A stretch of DNA of 34,172 nucleotides from Oceanospirillales bacterium (GCA_004762125.1 SIHQ01000034.1:1-34172); one strand, 5' to 3'. Numbered from the stretch's first letter, positions 6,509 to 14,459 are shown. The notes: a model not told the origin generated them from the letters alone. Numbers and translations are program-made.

Positions 6509-7723
6509 TTAGATAGCCAGTTCGGCCGTCAGCATGTAGACGTTACGCTTGAAGTCTGTAGCATCATCAGGATCGCCCGCCTTGGCTTTTTCATCACGCT
6601 TACTGTTTGTATAAGACAGAGAAACAGTCGCGTTACGCTTTACTTTCCAGTCAGCAGACAAAGTCAAATCTTTTAGAGTACGCTCCTTCTGGACCTGGCC
6701 TGCTTCCTCAACATCTTCATTAGTCAGGGTATATGCAACACTGGTTGTAATCTTGGATGTTGCTTTATACATCCAGCTCAGTGTAGTAGCTGTACTCTTG
6801 GTGAATGCAGCAGATGTTGGATTATCAGATTCTAAACCGTAATCTCGGTTAGCAGACAACTGGAATACAGAACGATCAACAGGCATGTAGCTTACGCCTA
6901 CTTCCCAACCGTTAAAGCTTTCTTTATCGATACCTGAAGCAGTACGTTCACGACGAGCCAGCTTAGCGAAACCAGTGGTTTTAGCGGTAGCTTCCCAGTT
7001 CAGACCCAGCAGGTAAGAGAGAACATCGTAATCAGGATTATTGTCTGCGCCAGCAGTCACATTGGTATAACCAAGTTGACGGTCTTTAACCTCAAACACG
7101 AGATCTGTCTTAGGCATAAAGCGATAGAACGCGGCTGCACCGTATTCCTTGATTCTGCGATCAGAGCCTTCAGTGCCTTTATAATCCTGCTTATCGTAGC
7201 TACCAAACAGGTCGAAACGCATTTTAGCTTCAGTGGAACCGAAACCGTACTTCAGGCCAGCAGTTGTTTTTTTGTATTCTGGTGCAGATGGATCAGTAGC
7301 CTCTTTAACACGGGAGTTTTCATCATGACCAATAGCGTAACCCAGATCCAGATCCAGACGGTTACGGCTGTTGACTTCCTGATGACCGGCAAAAGCAGCA
7401 TTGACATCAGTAAAGTTATGCTTACTGTCTTGAGAAAACTTTTTGCTCAGAGCACCAAGAGTCAAAGCGTATTCGTTCAGACCGCGTTGCGCCTTGAATT
7501 CTGAAGAGGCACCCAGTGCGTAAACAGTAGAGCTGTCAGGACTCTCGGTTTCTGTATCATCTTCCTTATACAGGTTGTCGTCGTAACCCACCTGCAGCTT
7601 TGCGGCTGGAGTTACTTCAAGAGCACCCCATTGAACATGGCCTGCATCTTCTACTGCAGCCACAGCGGCCACTCCGTATCCAGCCAGCGCAACGGCCAGA
7701 CTCAGCTTACTGATTTTGTTCAT
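6509..7723 (-). CDS. Outer-membrane beta-barrel protein of an exopolysaccharide system (VpsM/EpsL-like, BBP2 type)
   Basis: The 404-residue protein has a signal peptide (MNKISKLSLAVALAGYGVAAVAA). The rest alternates polar and hydrophobic residues with Tyr, Trp and Phe in beta-strand spacing. The opening EVTPAAKLQVGYDDNLYKEDD is typical of BBP2-type barrels. The last residues, ending in an aliphatic/aromatic strand (YMLTAELAI), fit a BAM-recognised C-terminal strand without a terminal Phe. Such barrels accompany Wza-like and Wzc-like proteins in vps/eps clusters and are thought to be the outer-membrane exit for polymer. It precedes the SLBB and autokinase genes on the same strand, but a terminator intervenes. 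Glycosyltransferases and polymerase are absent from the window. Confidence 0.85.
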   Translation of the reverse strand: MNKISKLSLAVALAGYGVAAVAAVEDAGHVQWGALEVTPAAKLQVGYDDNLYKEDDTETESPDSSTVYALGASSEFKAQRGLNEYALTLGALSKKFSQDSKHNFTDVNAAFAGHQEVNSRNRLDLDLGYAIGHDENSRVKEATDPSAPEYKKTTAGLKYGFGSTEAKMRFDLFGSYDKQDYKGTEGSDRRIKEYGAAAFYRFMPKTDLVFEVKDRQLGYTNVTAGADNNPDYDVLSYLLGLNWEATAKTTGFAKLARRERTASGIDKESFNGWEVGVSYMPVDRSVFQLSANRDYGLESDNPTSAAFTKSTATTLSWMYKATSKITTSVAYTLTNEDVEEAGQVQKERTLKDLTLSADWKVKRNATVSLSYTNSKRDEKAKAGDPDDATDFKRNVYMLTAELAI

Positions 7724-7853
7724 AGTTTGTTCTTGCTTCTTTGTGTTTAGTCGTTAGCAAAGCAGGCGCCCTGCATATGCAATTTGCTGCGCCACCTAAA
7801 TTAGTTGAGTAGTGTCGCATAAATTGCAACGGACACTAGCTATGAAACTAGCG

Positions 7854-7882
7854 TTGTATTATATAGACGACCCACTTATAAT
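7854..7882 (+). promoter_or_regulatory. Candidate sigma-70 promoter for the Ala-rich secreted protein gene
   Basis: TTGTAT (7854-7859) is separated by 17 bp from a consensus TATAAT (7877-7882). The start codon lies 90 bp downstream. Just upstream ACTAGC occurs twice in the same direction (7835-7840 and 7847-7852), one helical turn apart, a possible regulator site in the divergent region shared with the barrel gene. Confidence 0.55.
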
Positions 7883-7971
7883 TTCCAGTACCAACGTTAG
7901 CTATATTCATAACATTACATTTTCATCTACAAAATCTAGATTGAAGTCGTGTTGTGTATCAAGGAACCCAA

Positions 7972-8532
7972 ATGAATCCAAAGAAGATTGTTGCTGCCAG
8001 CGCGCTGGTGTTTGCCGCATTTGTCGGCACTGCACAAGCCGATCTGGTTAGCGACTTGCAAACCATGTCTGCTCAAGATGCTCTGGCGAAAGCTGTTCAG
8101 GAAGAGGGCGCAAATATTGAAGCTATCATTGCGGCTGCCTCCGCAGAACTGGCCAACAGCCCTGCCCTGCTGAGCAGCCTGGTAACTGCCGCTGTTCAAT
8201 CCTTTCCTGCACAAGCGGCTGCGATCGTTTCCAGTGCTGTGAAAGCGGCACCTCAAGTGGCTGCTCAGGTTGTTTCTGCAGCTATCGCCGCTGCTCCTGA
8301 AGCCGCTGCTCAACTTATTAGTGCAGCCGTAGCTGCTGCACCTGCTGCCGCCGCTGCCATTAATAGCGCCGCTACTGCGACTCTGGCAACATTGCCAGCT
8401 ACCGCAGCCGGCCTTGACGCTGACGCTCCTGCCGAAGCAGCGCCAGAAGCCGCACCGGTTATTGCTGCACCAGCACCACCTGTTGTGACGCCAAGCAGAC
8501 CTGACCCGGTTCCTGTTAGCCCAAACAGCTAA
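7972..8532 (+). CDS. Ala-rich secreted protein of unknown function
   Basis: The 186-residue product starts at the ATG with AAGGA six bases upstream. A TTG-type start 18 bp earlier is unlikely. The first 23 residues form a signal peptide (MNPKKIVAASALVFAAFVGTAQA). The mature part opens with an amphipathic stretch (DLVSDLQTMSAQDALAKAV). It then becomes a long Ala-rich region of degenerate repeats built on AAAP-AAAQ-I/VSAA words (about residues 70-140), ending in a Pro/Ala tail (APAPPVVTPSRPDPVP). No Cys and no recognised domain are present. Composition suggests a helical, surface-active or structural exported protein. It is divergent from the export genes, so a role as matrix or envelope protein is possible but not shown. 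Confidence 0.8.
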   Translation: MNPKKIVAASALVFAAFVGTAQADLVSDLQTMSAQDALAKAVQEEGANIEAIIAAASAELANSPALLSSLVTAAVQSFPAQAAAIVSSAVKAAPQVAAQVVSAAIAAAPEAAAQLISAAVAAAPAAAAAINSAATATLATLPATAAGLDADAPAEAAPEAAPVIAAPAPPVVTPSRPDPVPVSPNS

Positions 8533-8558
8533 CCCGGAATAGGCACTGGCAATGCAAG

Positions 8559-8595
8559 GGTGATACTGATCAGTGTCACCTTCCCTCTTTTTCTT
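8559..8595 (+). terminator. Terminator after the Ala-rich protein gene
   Basis: The near-perfect inverted repeat GGTGATACTGA/TCAGTGTCACC (8559-8580, one mismatch, no real loop) is followed by a pyrimidine-rich run with several Ts. It lies 27 bp after the stop. The loopless stem would open by several pairs in RNA. Confidence 0.65.
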
Positions 8596-8615
8596 CTCAT
8601 CTCCCTTCTTTTTAA

Positions 8616-9188
<573 letters not shown>

Positions 9189-9211
9189 ACGAATACCAAC
9201 ATAATTATAAA

Positions 9212-9422
9212 ATAAAAACGGCAGCTTCATTCCTGGCATTGTCGCCCTTGATACCTGCAGTTGCTTTTGCAGACACGCTGAATCAGGCCAACACGGCCTG
9301 GATTCTCACTCTACGGCGCTGGCATTATTTATGAGCCTGTTCTCGGCTTGCGAGTCAATGGTAACGAAGAAACTAAAGGGCTCGATATTATCGAACACGA
9401 AGAACGCAGATACGATATCTAG
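9212..9422 (+). pseudogene. amtB: amtB remnant: both ends present, core deleted
   Basis: Two pieces of the ammonium transporter survive. From 9212 the frame encodes a signal peptide and then ADTLNQANTAWILT, the start of mature AmtB. A few bases later it runs into a stop at about 9331. From about 9342, in another frame, GLRVNGNEETKGLDI followed by IEHEERRYDI and TAG (9420-9422) is the cytoplasmic tail of AmtB. The roughly 1.1 kb between them, coding for all membrane helices, is missing. The codon at the expected start is ATA (9212-9214), where ATG would give MKTAAS. So the gene shows both an internal deletion and loss of its start codon. Confidence 0.88.
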
Positions 9423-9470
9423 AAGCTTTTAAGTCGGAGCGATTTCTCGAGACAACGGCTCCAAGCCAAT

Positions 9471-9510
9471 ACATTGATACATTAATACATTAATACACTG
9501 ACACATTATG
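9471..9510. repeat. 8-bp tandem array, left copy (5 units)
   Basis: The units are ACATTGAT, ACATTAAT, ACATTAAT, ACACTGAC and ACATTATG. The consensus is ACAYTRAY with a terminal ATG-ending unit. The same array, longer and in the same orientation, lies at 10984-11063, so the two flank the glycosyltransferase gene as direct repeats. The array starts 48 bp after the amtB remnant. Confidence 0.88.
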
Positions 9511-9614
9511 TACTTATGTTCCATCTTGCCAGCCATACTCTTAGTAATCACCACAGACTTTTACCTACACTGGAAAGCCCTCTTTTGTACTAAGATGAGT
9601 TGACGAACAACGAC

Positions 9615-9622
9615 AAGGAGGT
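9615..9622 (+). promoter_or_regulatory. Strong Shine-Dalgarno with no usable start at normal spacing
   Basis: AAGGAGGT is a near-perfect ribosome-binding site, but the first in-frame ATG is 27 bases further on (9650). At the ideal distance (9 bases) and in the same frame stands ATA (9632-9634). An in-frame TAA lies between the site and that ATA, so no longer reading is possible. Either translation starts at ATA or an old ATG has mutated. Confidence 0.7.
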
Positions 9623-9649
9623 ATTTAAAATATAAGAATCACTTTATTT

Positions 9650-10615
9650 ATGCCTACACAACATTCATTTTTCAAAGCTATTACTATACTCGCAGCGCTA
9701 ACCTATATTCAGATCGCCACTTCCTGTCCGACTGTCACGACCGAAGCTATAACCAATGTAGCAAAAATAAACATAATTTCAGGAGGAAACATTAGAGAAT
9801 TTGTACCGCATATTCTGAAAAATCACCAAACCTACGCTTCACACAGAAACTACGACTATAGATACTTCAACCATTCTGTTTTCGCCGATTATTTGGGGCA
9901 CTTAAGACCTCACTGGCTGAAAGTTCTAGCACTAGAGAACCAGCTAAATCAGAACCTTCAGGATGGTTCGTGGTTAATATGGCTAGATGACGATGTATTA
10001 ATCAATGATTTTAAACAAACCGAATCTATTTTTTCTCGATATATTCATACTTACTCAACACCTGAAAACTGCTTGCTTGTGACAGCAGACTGCGACGAGC
10101 ATACTTTACTGAACACAGGTGTCTTGATGTTTCGAGTAAGTGAATGTGCTCGTGATATTGTCGAACAGTGGTGGAGTCTCAGGCCAAAAAAAAGCAATTG
10201 CCATCATGATGAGCAAGCAAAACTCATCGACTTTTTCTACCACAATACTAAACCATCTATCAGGGTGGTACCCCAGCGGGATAATGACTTCAACATGAAT
10301 ACATTCATGGCTAAAGACACATCACGAGACTGTTTTGCTAGAAAAGATGACTATGTAACACAACCAGCTGGAGCATCAGAATCAGAAAAAAATTCTGTCA
10401 TTCCGAAAAAAGCAGAATTAATTTTTAATCATTATTTATTAAGTTCTTATAAACACGATTATCAAACAGATACTCAGAACTTAAATTTTTCTCTCGCATT
10501 CATGCAATCTGACTATATTGATTCTGACTATATTGATAATGCCACAGTGGGCAGTATCATCATTTCTTTGTTTTTAGCTGGTACCACAACTTTTTATATA
10601 ATAGTTTTCTATTAA
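9650..10615 (+). CDS. GT34-like (GMA12/MNN10 type) glycosyltransferase, exported or membrane-anchored
   Basis: The 321-residue protein resembles galactosyl/mannosyltransferases of family GT34. After an N-terminal hydrophobic segment (about 8-24) comes YRYFNHSVFADYLGHLRPHW (about 70-89). Then follow the DXD-type site LIWLDDDVLIND (D113-D115), LLNTGVLMFR (about 153-162) and HDEQAKLIDFF (186-196). The C terminus is a membrane segment (about 298-321). SDYID is duplicated at 287-296 by a perfect 15-bp repeat (10508-10537). The gene is markedly more AT-rich than the neighbouring core genes and is flanked by 8-bp arrays, suggesting transfer. The start is doubtful: the good ribosome-binding site points to ATA at 9632, adding six residues. 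Acceptor and sugar are unknown. Confidence 0.72.
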   Translation: MPTQHSFFKAITILAALTYIQIATSCPTVTTEAITNVAKINIISGGNIREFVPHILKNHQTYASHRNYDYRYFNHSVFADYLGHLRPHWLKVLALENQLNQNLQDGSWLIWLDDDVLINDFKQTESIFSRYIHTYSTPENCLLVTADCDEHTLLNTGVLMFRVSECARDIVEQWWSLRPKKSNCHHDEQAKLIDFFYHNTKPSIRVVPQRDNDFNMNTFMAKDTSRDCFARKDDYVTQPAGASESEKNSVIPKKAELIFNHYLLSSYKHDYQTDTQNLNFSLAFMQSDYIDSDYIDNATVGSIIISLFLAGTTTFYIIVFY

Positions 10616-10767
10616 AATTTTTATCGACATGTATTCCAATTTTAATGCTAATCGAGCCTACGCTTTTTCCTAACAAAGTTGAACTATGACTAAACCTATA
10701 AAATTACATTTTTTAGGTGAAAAAAACGTCCAATAAACAGCAGAATGAAGTATAGAGAAGGGATTAA

Positions 10768-10797
10768 CCAAGCCTTCAAGCTTTGCTAAAGGCTTGG
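10768..10797 (-). terminator. Hairpin downstream of the prs fragment, probable terminator remnant
   Basis: CCAAGCCTT (10768-10776) pairs perfectly with AAGGCTTGG (10789-10797). It lies 15 bp after the stop of the minus-strand prs fragment, where the terminator of an intact prs would be. The T-run is poor. Confidence 0.5.
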
Positions 10798-10811
10798 GGG
10801 AAAATCAACTT

Positions 10812-10980
10812 TTACTGAAACATGGCACTTATAGACTCGGCATTACTGATTCTGCGAACAGATTCAGCGATCAGATTCAGCGATCAGAGGGGACATATCC
10901 AACTGACGGATACGACCCAGTGCTTGCGCAGCAGGACTCAGAGGAATCGTGTTGGTAACAACCAGTTCGTCCAGCTCGGA
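10812..10980 (-). pseudogene. prs: prs 3' fragment (ribose-phosphate pyrophosphokinase C-terminus), frameshifted
   Basis: The minus strand encodes [15 protein letters not shown] and then [15 protein letters not shown], the C-terminal part of Prs (PRPP synthase). A perfect 13-bp duplication (10859-10871 and 10872-10884) shifts the frame into an early stop. Removing one copy restores RRISNAESISAMFQ and a TAA at 10812-10814, the normal end of the protein. The coding match begins within three bases of the 8-bp array at 10984, and no upstream part of prs exists in the window. It is a dead duplicate or a fragment carried along in a rearrangement. Since Prs is essential, an intact copy is expected elsewhere. 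Confidence 0.87.
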
Positions 10981-10983
10981 AAT

Positions 10984-11063
10984 ACACTGACACATTAATA
11001 CATTGACACATTAATACACTGACACATTAATACACTGACACATTAATACACTGACACATTATG
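10984..11063. repeat. 8-bp tandem array, right copy (10 units)
   Basis: Ten 8-bp units alternate ACACTGAC (once ACATTGAC) with ACATTAAT, giving a 16-bp higher-order repeat. The array ends in ACACTGAC plus ACATTATG, exactly as the left copy does at 9495-9510. It begins at the break point of the prs fragment and ends 93 bp before the phosphodiesterase gene. Confidence 0.92.
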
Positions 11064-11155
11064 CGACTCAGTTCTCACTTTTTGCCAATCAACGCCAATA
11101 TAGCCTTATTTCTGATTAGGATGAGTAAAAATCTTCGTAGCAATAATAATAAATC

Positions 11156-12070
11156 ATGAATGGATTCTTCGAACCTGGGCTTACCCCAAAAGTTCTCGGA
11201 CACAGAGGGTGTCCTAAGCATTATCAGGAAAACACCCTGGCAGGCTTCAGAGCAGCCTACAGTCAGGGAGCGGCTGGCATTGAGCTTGATGTATTCAAAA
11301 CGTCAGACGATAAAATCGTTGTTTTTCATGATGAGAATATCAGCCGATTGACTGGGCAACCGGGCTTGATCAGCGATATGTCCTGGGACCAAATATCAAA
11401 ACTGAGCGTACAAAAGAGTATCGATCGTGGCGACGGTACAGCAATCAACTATCAGCACGAGCAACCCATTCCACTGCTTGAAGAAGTTATTAGTGAGCTT
11501 CCATCGGATTTCTTGATAAACATCGAGATGAAAGCCTATTCGCCCAACTGGTTTCGTCGAGATACAGGAAAACGGGTTGCAGAGATTATCAGAAAGACTC
11601 AATCCGTTGACCGGGTTATTGTTACCTCGTTTGATTTTTTTATGCTGAATGCTCTCGAGCAAGAGTATCGCGACGTTCATTCTGGTTTTGCATATGATGA
11701 CAGTATGCTTGGGCAACTGGCTAAATGGATCGATCATATTCCTCTGTCAGGCCACCAAAAGCCAAACCAAAGTCAGCTAACGAACAGTCACTGGCTACTG
11801 AATTTTCTTCTTGAAATAAACAGTATCGGTCAATTCGTTCACTCATCCGTGGCCGATGCAGAGCACACTTTAATCGACGAAGACACTGCCGCTCAATATC
11901 ACGAGAAGGGCATGCTTTTGGGCGCATACACTCTCTTTCCCGAAGATGCACGCTATCAACCGAACCGCATTACCCATCATGAGCAAGAAGCCCTGAGACT
12001 CAAAGCAGCGGGGGTTGACTGGATTGAAACCGATGACCCTGCCAGAATGCTTGAGATTCTTGAGGTTTGA
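11156..12070 (+). CDS. Glycerophosphodiester phosphodiesterase (UgpQ-like, cytoplasmic)
   Basis: The 304-residue enzyme hydrolyses glycerophosphodiesters to glycerol-3-phosphate and an alcohol. GDPD marks are visible: GHRG (15-18) with ENT (25-27), the metal site IELDV (42-46), VFHDE (56-60), NIEMK near 122-126 and the final WIETDDPARM (about 290-299). There is no signal peptide, so it acts in the cytosol, like UgpQ and unlike GlpQ. It has an insertion near residues 190-225 relative to short homologues. The start ATG is preceded by an AT-rich leader with a weak ribosome site. The sensor kinase gene begins about 80 bp downstream on the same strand, so they may be cotranscribed. Confidence 0.92.
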   Translation: MNGFFEPGLTPKVLGHRGCPKHYQENTLAGFRAAYSQGAAGIELDVFKTSDDKIVVFHDENISRLTGQPGLISDMSWDQISKLSVQKSIDRGDGTAINYQHEQPIPLLEEVISELPSDFLINIEMKAYSPNWFRRDTGKRVAEIIRKTQSVDRVIVTSFDFFMLNALEQEYRDVHSGFAYDDSMLGQLAKWIDHIPLSGHQKPNQSQLTNSHWLLNFLLEINSIGQFVHSSVADAEHTLIDEDTAAQYHEKGMLLGAYTLFPEDARYQPNRITHHEQEALRLKAAGVDWIETDDPARMLEILEV

Positions 12071-12151
12071 AACAAATAATGTGATCGAAAACGAACAACA
12101 TTGTCAGGAATGAGCAGCCAGCTAGCTGACCGAATTTTACCAGGCAACACT

Positions 12152-14152
12152 ATGAAAATAACGAATACACGGAAGTTATCAGTGATCCATTTAGCAGGCT
12201 TGATATTACTGCTTGCGCTCTTTGGGACGAGTAGAGCCTCCGACATCGAAGCTCTTCAAATCGAAGCTCCTCAAGTCAAAGCTCTTCAAGTGGAAGCTTT
12301 GCAAGTCAAAGCTTTTCACGCCAAAGCTCTTCAAGTCGGATCCGAAACACCTTTCACCTCCCTGAATCCCTATCTGGAGATTTATAGAACTCCAGACAAA
12401 AAGCTGGATATTCAGACCCTGGCCGACAACCCTCTGATTGAATTTAAAAAGGTTGAAACCGACAATATTAACCTTGCCTACAGCGATGATCGTATCTGGT
12501 TGAGGTTTACTGCCAGCAATTTAAACCATTCAGACATAGAGCTGTTCGTTGAATCTGTTTTTACCCGCCTGGATTATGTCAATCTGCATTACCAAGATCA
12601 AAGCGGTCATTGGATCAGTCAACACGGTGGAGATCGACTTCCCTACAGCGAACGCCCTCTGGACAGACAAAAATTACTGTTTCCCATAAAATTACCAGCA
12701 GGAACAACCAACACGTTTTATATTGATATTCACAGCAGCAGCTCTCTACACATTCCGCTATTTATTACCAGCGCCCGGGCCATGCTTGAAACGTCCGAGT
12801 TCCGATACAAGCTTGACGGATTGTTTTACGGCATCAGTTCGATGGTAATGCTTATTTCATTGTTTGTTAGTTTACTGGTGAGGAAAAAGCTGTTTTGCTA
12901 TTACTTTATATCAGTGCTTGCCATGACACTGTCTCTCATGGCACTGGACGGAAGCGGCTATGCCCTATGGCCGAACGCTATTAAATTCCAGGAAGTCTCG
13001 ATCGTCATTTTTCAATGCCTGAACTGCATATTCACAACGCTCTTTGCCCGTAAATACCTCCTTCTTCACAGAGCCTTTCCAAAGGCTGATTTAATTAATC
13101 GATTTTTCATTGTCTACTGCTTTGTAGCAATGATTGCTTCTCCATTTTTGCCCTACTTCATGGCGTCTTTTAGTATAATCATTGCAGAATCACTGGCCAT
13201 CTTATGGATCTGCGGTCAAGCAGCCGTAAGAGCTCACCAGGGGCACAAGCCGGCTTATATTTTTCTCACTGCCTGGTTATTCTTATTCGCCATCATTGGC
13301 TTCGTCGCTGCAGCAAACCTGGGCCTTTCCCATAACTACATTAATTCTATCTACGGGCTGAAAGTCGCTTTCTCCTTTCAGTTCGTCATTATGCTTGCAG
13401 GGTTAGGTTACCAGATTCATCTATTTCGACTTAAGAAAGAAGCCGCAGAAATGACGGCCATCATTGCTAAAACAGAGATCACCGCTAAAAACGAATTACT
13501 GGCCAAAGTGAGTCATGAGATACGCACACCACTGAACGGTATTTTAGGTATTGTAGAGCTACTCCATCACTCCAGCCTGAACAAAATTCAGCAAGAGCAA
13601 GTTAATACCATCCATTATTCGGGTAAGGCTCTATCACAAATTCTGAATGATATTCTAGATCACACCCGCCTAGGCTCTGGAAAATTAACACTCCAGTCCA
13701 TTAATTACAGCCCAGAGCAGGCAGCCGAAAAAGTTGTAGACATTTTTACACCGCTTGCGCAGCAAAAAAATCTGGAGTTTTTCTATTTTTTTGATGCGAA
13801 GTTACCGGAGAGTATTTGCGGAGATCCTGCACGGCTTCGTCAGATACTGACCAACCTGCTAAGCAACGCCATCAAGTTCACAAGCTCTGGCACCGTTCAG
13901 ATGAGAGTAAAAATTGATCCTGATCTTTCAGTCAGGAGTATTCTTTTTGAAGTAGAAGACTCTGGCCCTGGCATCGATCAGGAGTTAACAGAAACGCTCT
14001 TTGATCGCTTCACCCAGGGAAACACTATGCAGGCATCAGGTTCCGGGCTAGGCCTCAATATCGCAAAGCAGCTTGCTGAACTCATGGGAGGGGAAATTGG
14101 TTACAAAAACACTCAGCGTGGAGCGCTGTTCTGGCTTGCTCTACCTTATTAA
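12152..14152 (+). CDS. Hybrid-free sensor histidine kinase with 7TMR-DISM input module
   Basis: From the ATG at 12152 the protein has 666 residues, with a signal peptide (MKITNTRKLSVIHLAG...). Earlier in-frame starts at 12101 (TTG) and 12110 would place extra polar residues before it. After cleavage comes a stretch of six pentapeptides (E/K)ALQV. Then follow a periplasmic DISMED2-like sugar-binding-type domain (about 75-230), seven membrane helices (about 245-430), a HisKA helix with H455 in KVSHEIRTPLNG, and a HATPase domain with N (LLSNAIKF), G1 (EDSGPGI) and G2 (GSGLGL) boxes. No receiver domain is present and no response regulator lies nearby, so the partner is encoded elsewhere. The input signal is unknown; DISMED2 domains are often thought to bind carbohydrates. 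Confidence 0.9.
   Translation: MKITNTRKLSVIHLAGLILLLALFGTSRASDIEALQIEAPQVKALQVEALQVKAFHAKALQVGSETPFTSLNPYLEIYRTPDKKLDIQTLADNPLIEFKKVETDNINLAYSDDRIWLRFTASNLNHSDIELFVESVFTRLDYVNLHYQDQSGHWISQHGGDRLPYSERPLDRQKLLFPIKLPAGTTNTFYIDIHSSSSLHIPLFITSARAMLETSEFRYKLDGLFYGISSMVMLISLFVSLLVRKKLFCYYFISVLAMTLSLMALDGSGYALWPNAIKFQEVSIVIFQCLNCIFTTLFARKYLLLHRAFPKADLINRFFIVYCFVAMIASPFLPYFMASFSIIIAESLAILWICGQAAVRAHQGHKPAYIFLTAWLFLFAIIGFVAAANLGLSHNYINSIYGLKVAFSFQFVIMLAGLGYQIHLFRLKKEAAEMTAIIAKTEITAKNELLAKVSHEIRTPLNGILGIVELLHHSSLNKIQQEQVNTIHYSGKALSQILNDILDHTRLGSGKLTLQSINYSPEQAAEKVVDIFTPLAQQKNLEFFYFFDAKLPESICGDPARLRQILTNLLSNAIKFTSSGTVQMRVKIDPDLSVRSILFEVEDSGPGIDQELTETLFDRFTQGNTMQASGSGLGLNIAKQLAELMGGEIGYKNTQRGALFWLALPY
12248..12337 (+). 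repeat. In-frame 15-bp minisatellite (6 units) inside the sensor kinase gene
   Basis: Six diverged 15-bp units of the type (G/A)AAGCTCTTCAAGTC encode the pentapeptides just after the predicted signal-peptide cleavage site. The unit length keeps the frame, so copy-number change would lengthen or shorten the linker before the sensor domain without killing the gene. Confidence 0.9.
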
Positions 14153-14174
14153 ACCGTTTCGAACCCAACCAGGC

Positions 14175-14459
14175 TTACTGAGGTATGCTCTTCTTCTGTA
14201 AAGCATTGAATAACAGATCGGTTTCATCCGCCAGAAATCGATCTAGAACCTGAATTCCAGCCCCCTGATCAGACTCATGAGTGCCCCAGGCCACTACGAC
14301 CCTACCCCACTCAATCACGATCCTTGGATGGTGAACATAGGCCTCAGCAAGACCCGCTACTGCATTTAAAAAGCAAAGTGCTCGAGAGTATTTCTTGAAG
14401 GAGTATGATTTTTCGAGATGCTCTATGCCGTCGTAAGCATGACACTGCCATTCACTCAT
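14175..14459 (-). CDS. Pterin-4a-carbinolamine dehydratase-like protein
   Basis: The 94-residue protein fits the PCD/DCoH family in length and pattern: an aromatic-rich strand followed by SFKKYSRALCFLNAVAGLAE (about 20-39), the active-site-region HHPRI (43-47), WGRVVVAWGTH (51-61) and a final amphipathic helix. Such enzymes recycle 4a-hydroxytetrahydrobiopterin, for example with phenylalanine hydroxylase. No hydroxylase gene is nearby, and the acidic/aromatic residues around the site differ somewhat from PhhB, so substrate is uncertain. A strong AAGGAGGT sits 4 bases before the ATG. It converges with the sensor kinase gene, whose stop is 23 bp away. Confidence 0.75.
   Translation of the reverse strand: MSEWQCHAYDGIEHLEKSYSFKKYSRALCFLNAVAGLAEAYVHHPRIVIEWGRVVVAWGTHESDQGAGIQVLDRFLADETDLLFNALQKKSIPQ

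Noticed and set aside
8539-8556. Sigma-54 promoter for glnK (AGGCAC-N-ATGCAA with GG and GC 10 bp apart)
   Set aside because: Spacing fits, but there are mismatches, it is nearly 300 bp from glnK, and a terminator hairpin lies directly downstream.
9471-11063. CRISPR array from the 8/16-bp repeats
   Set aside because: There are no unique spacers; the units are simple tandem octamers.
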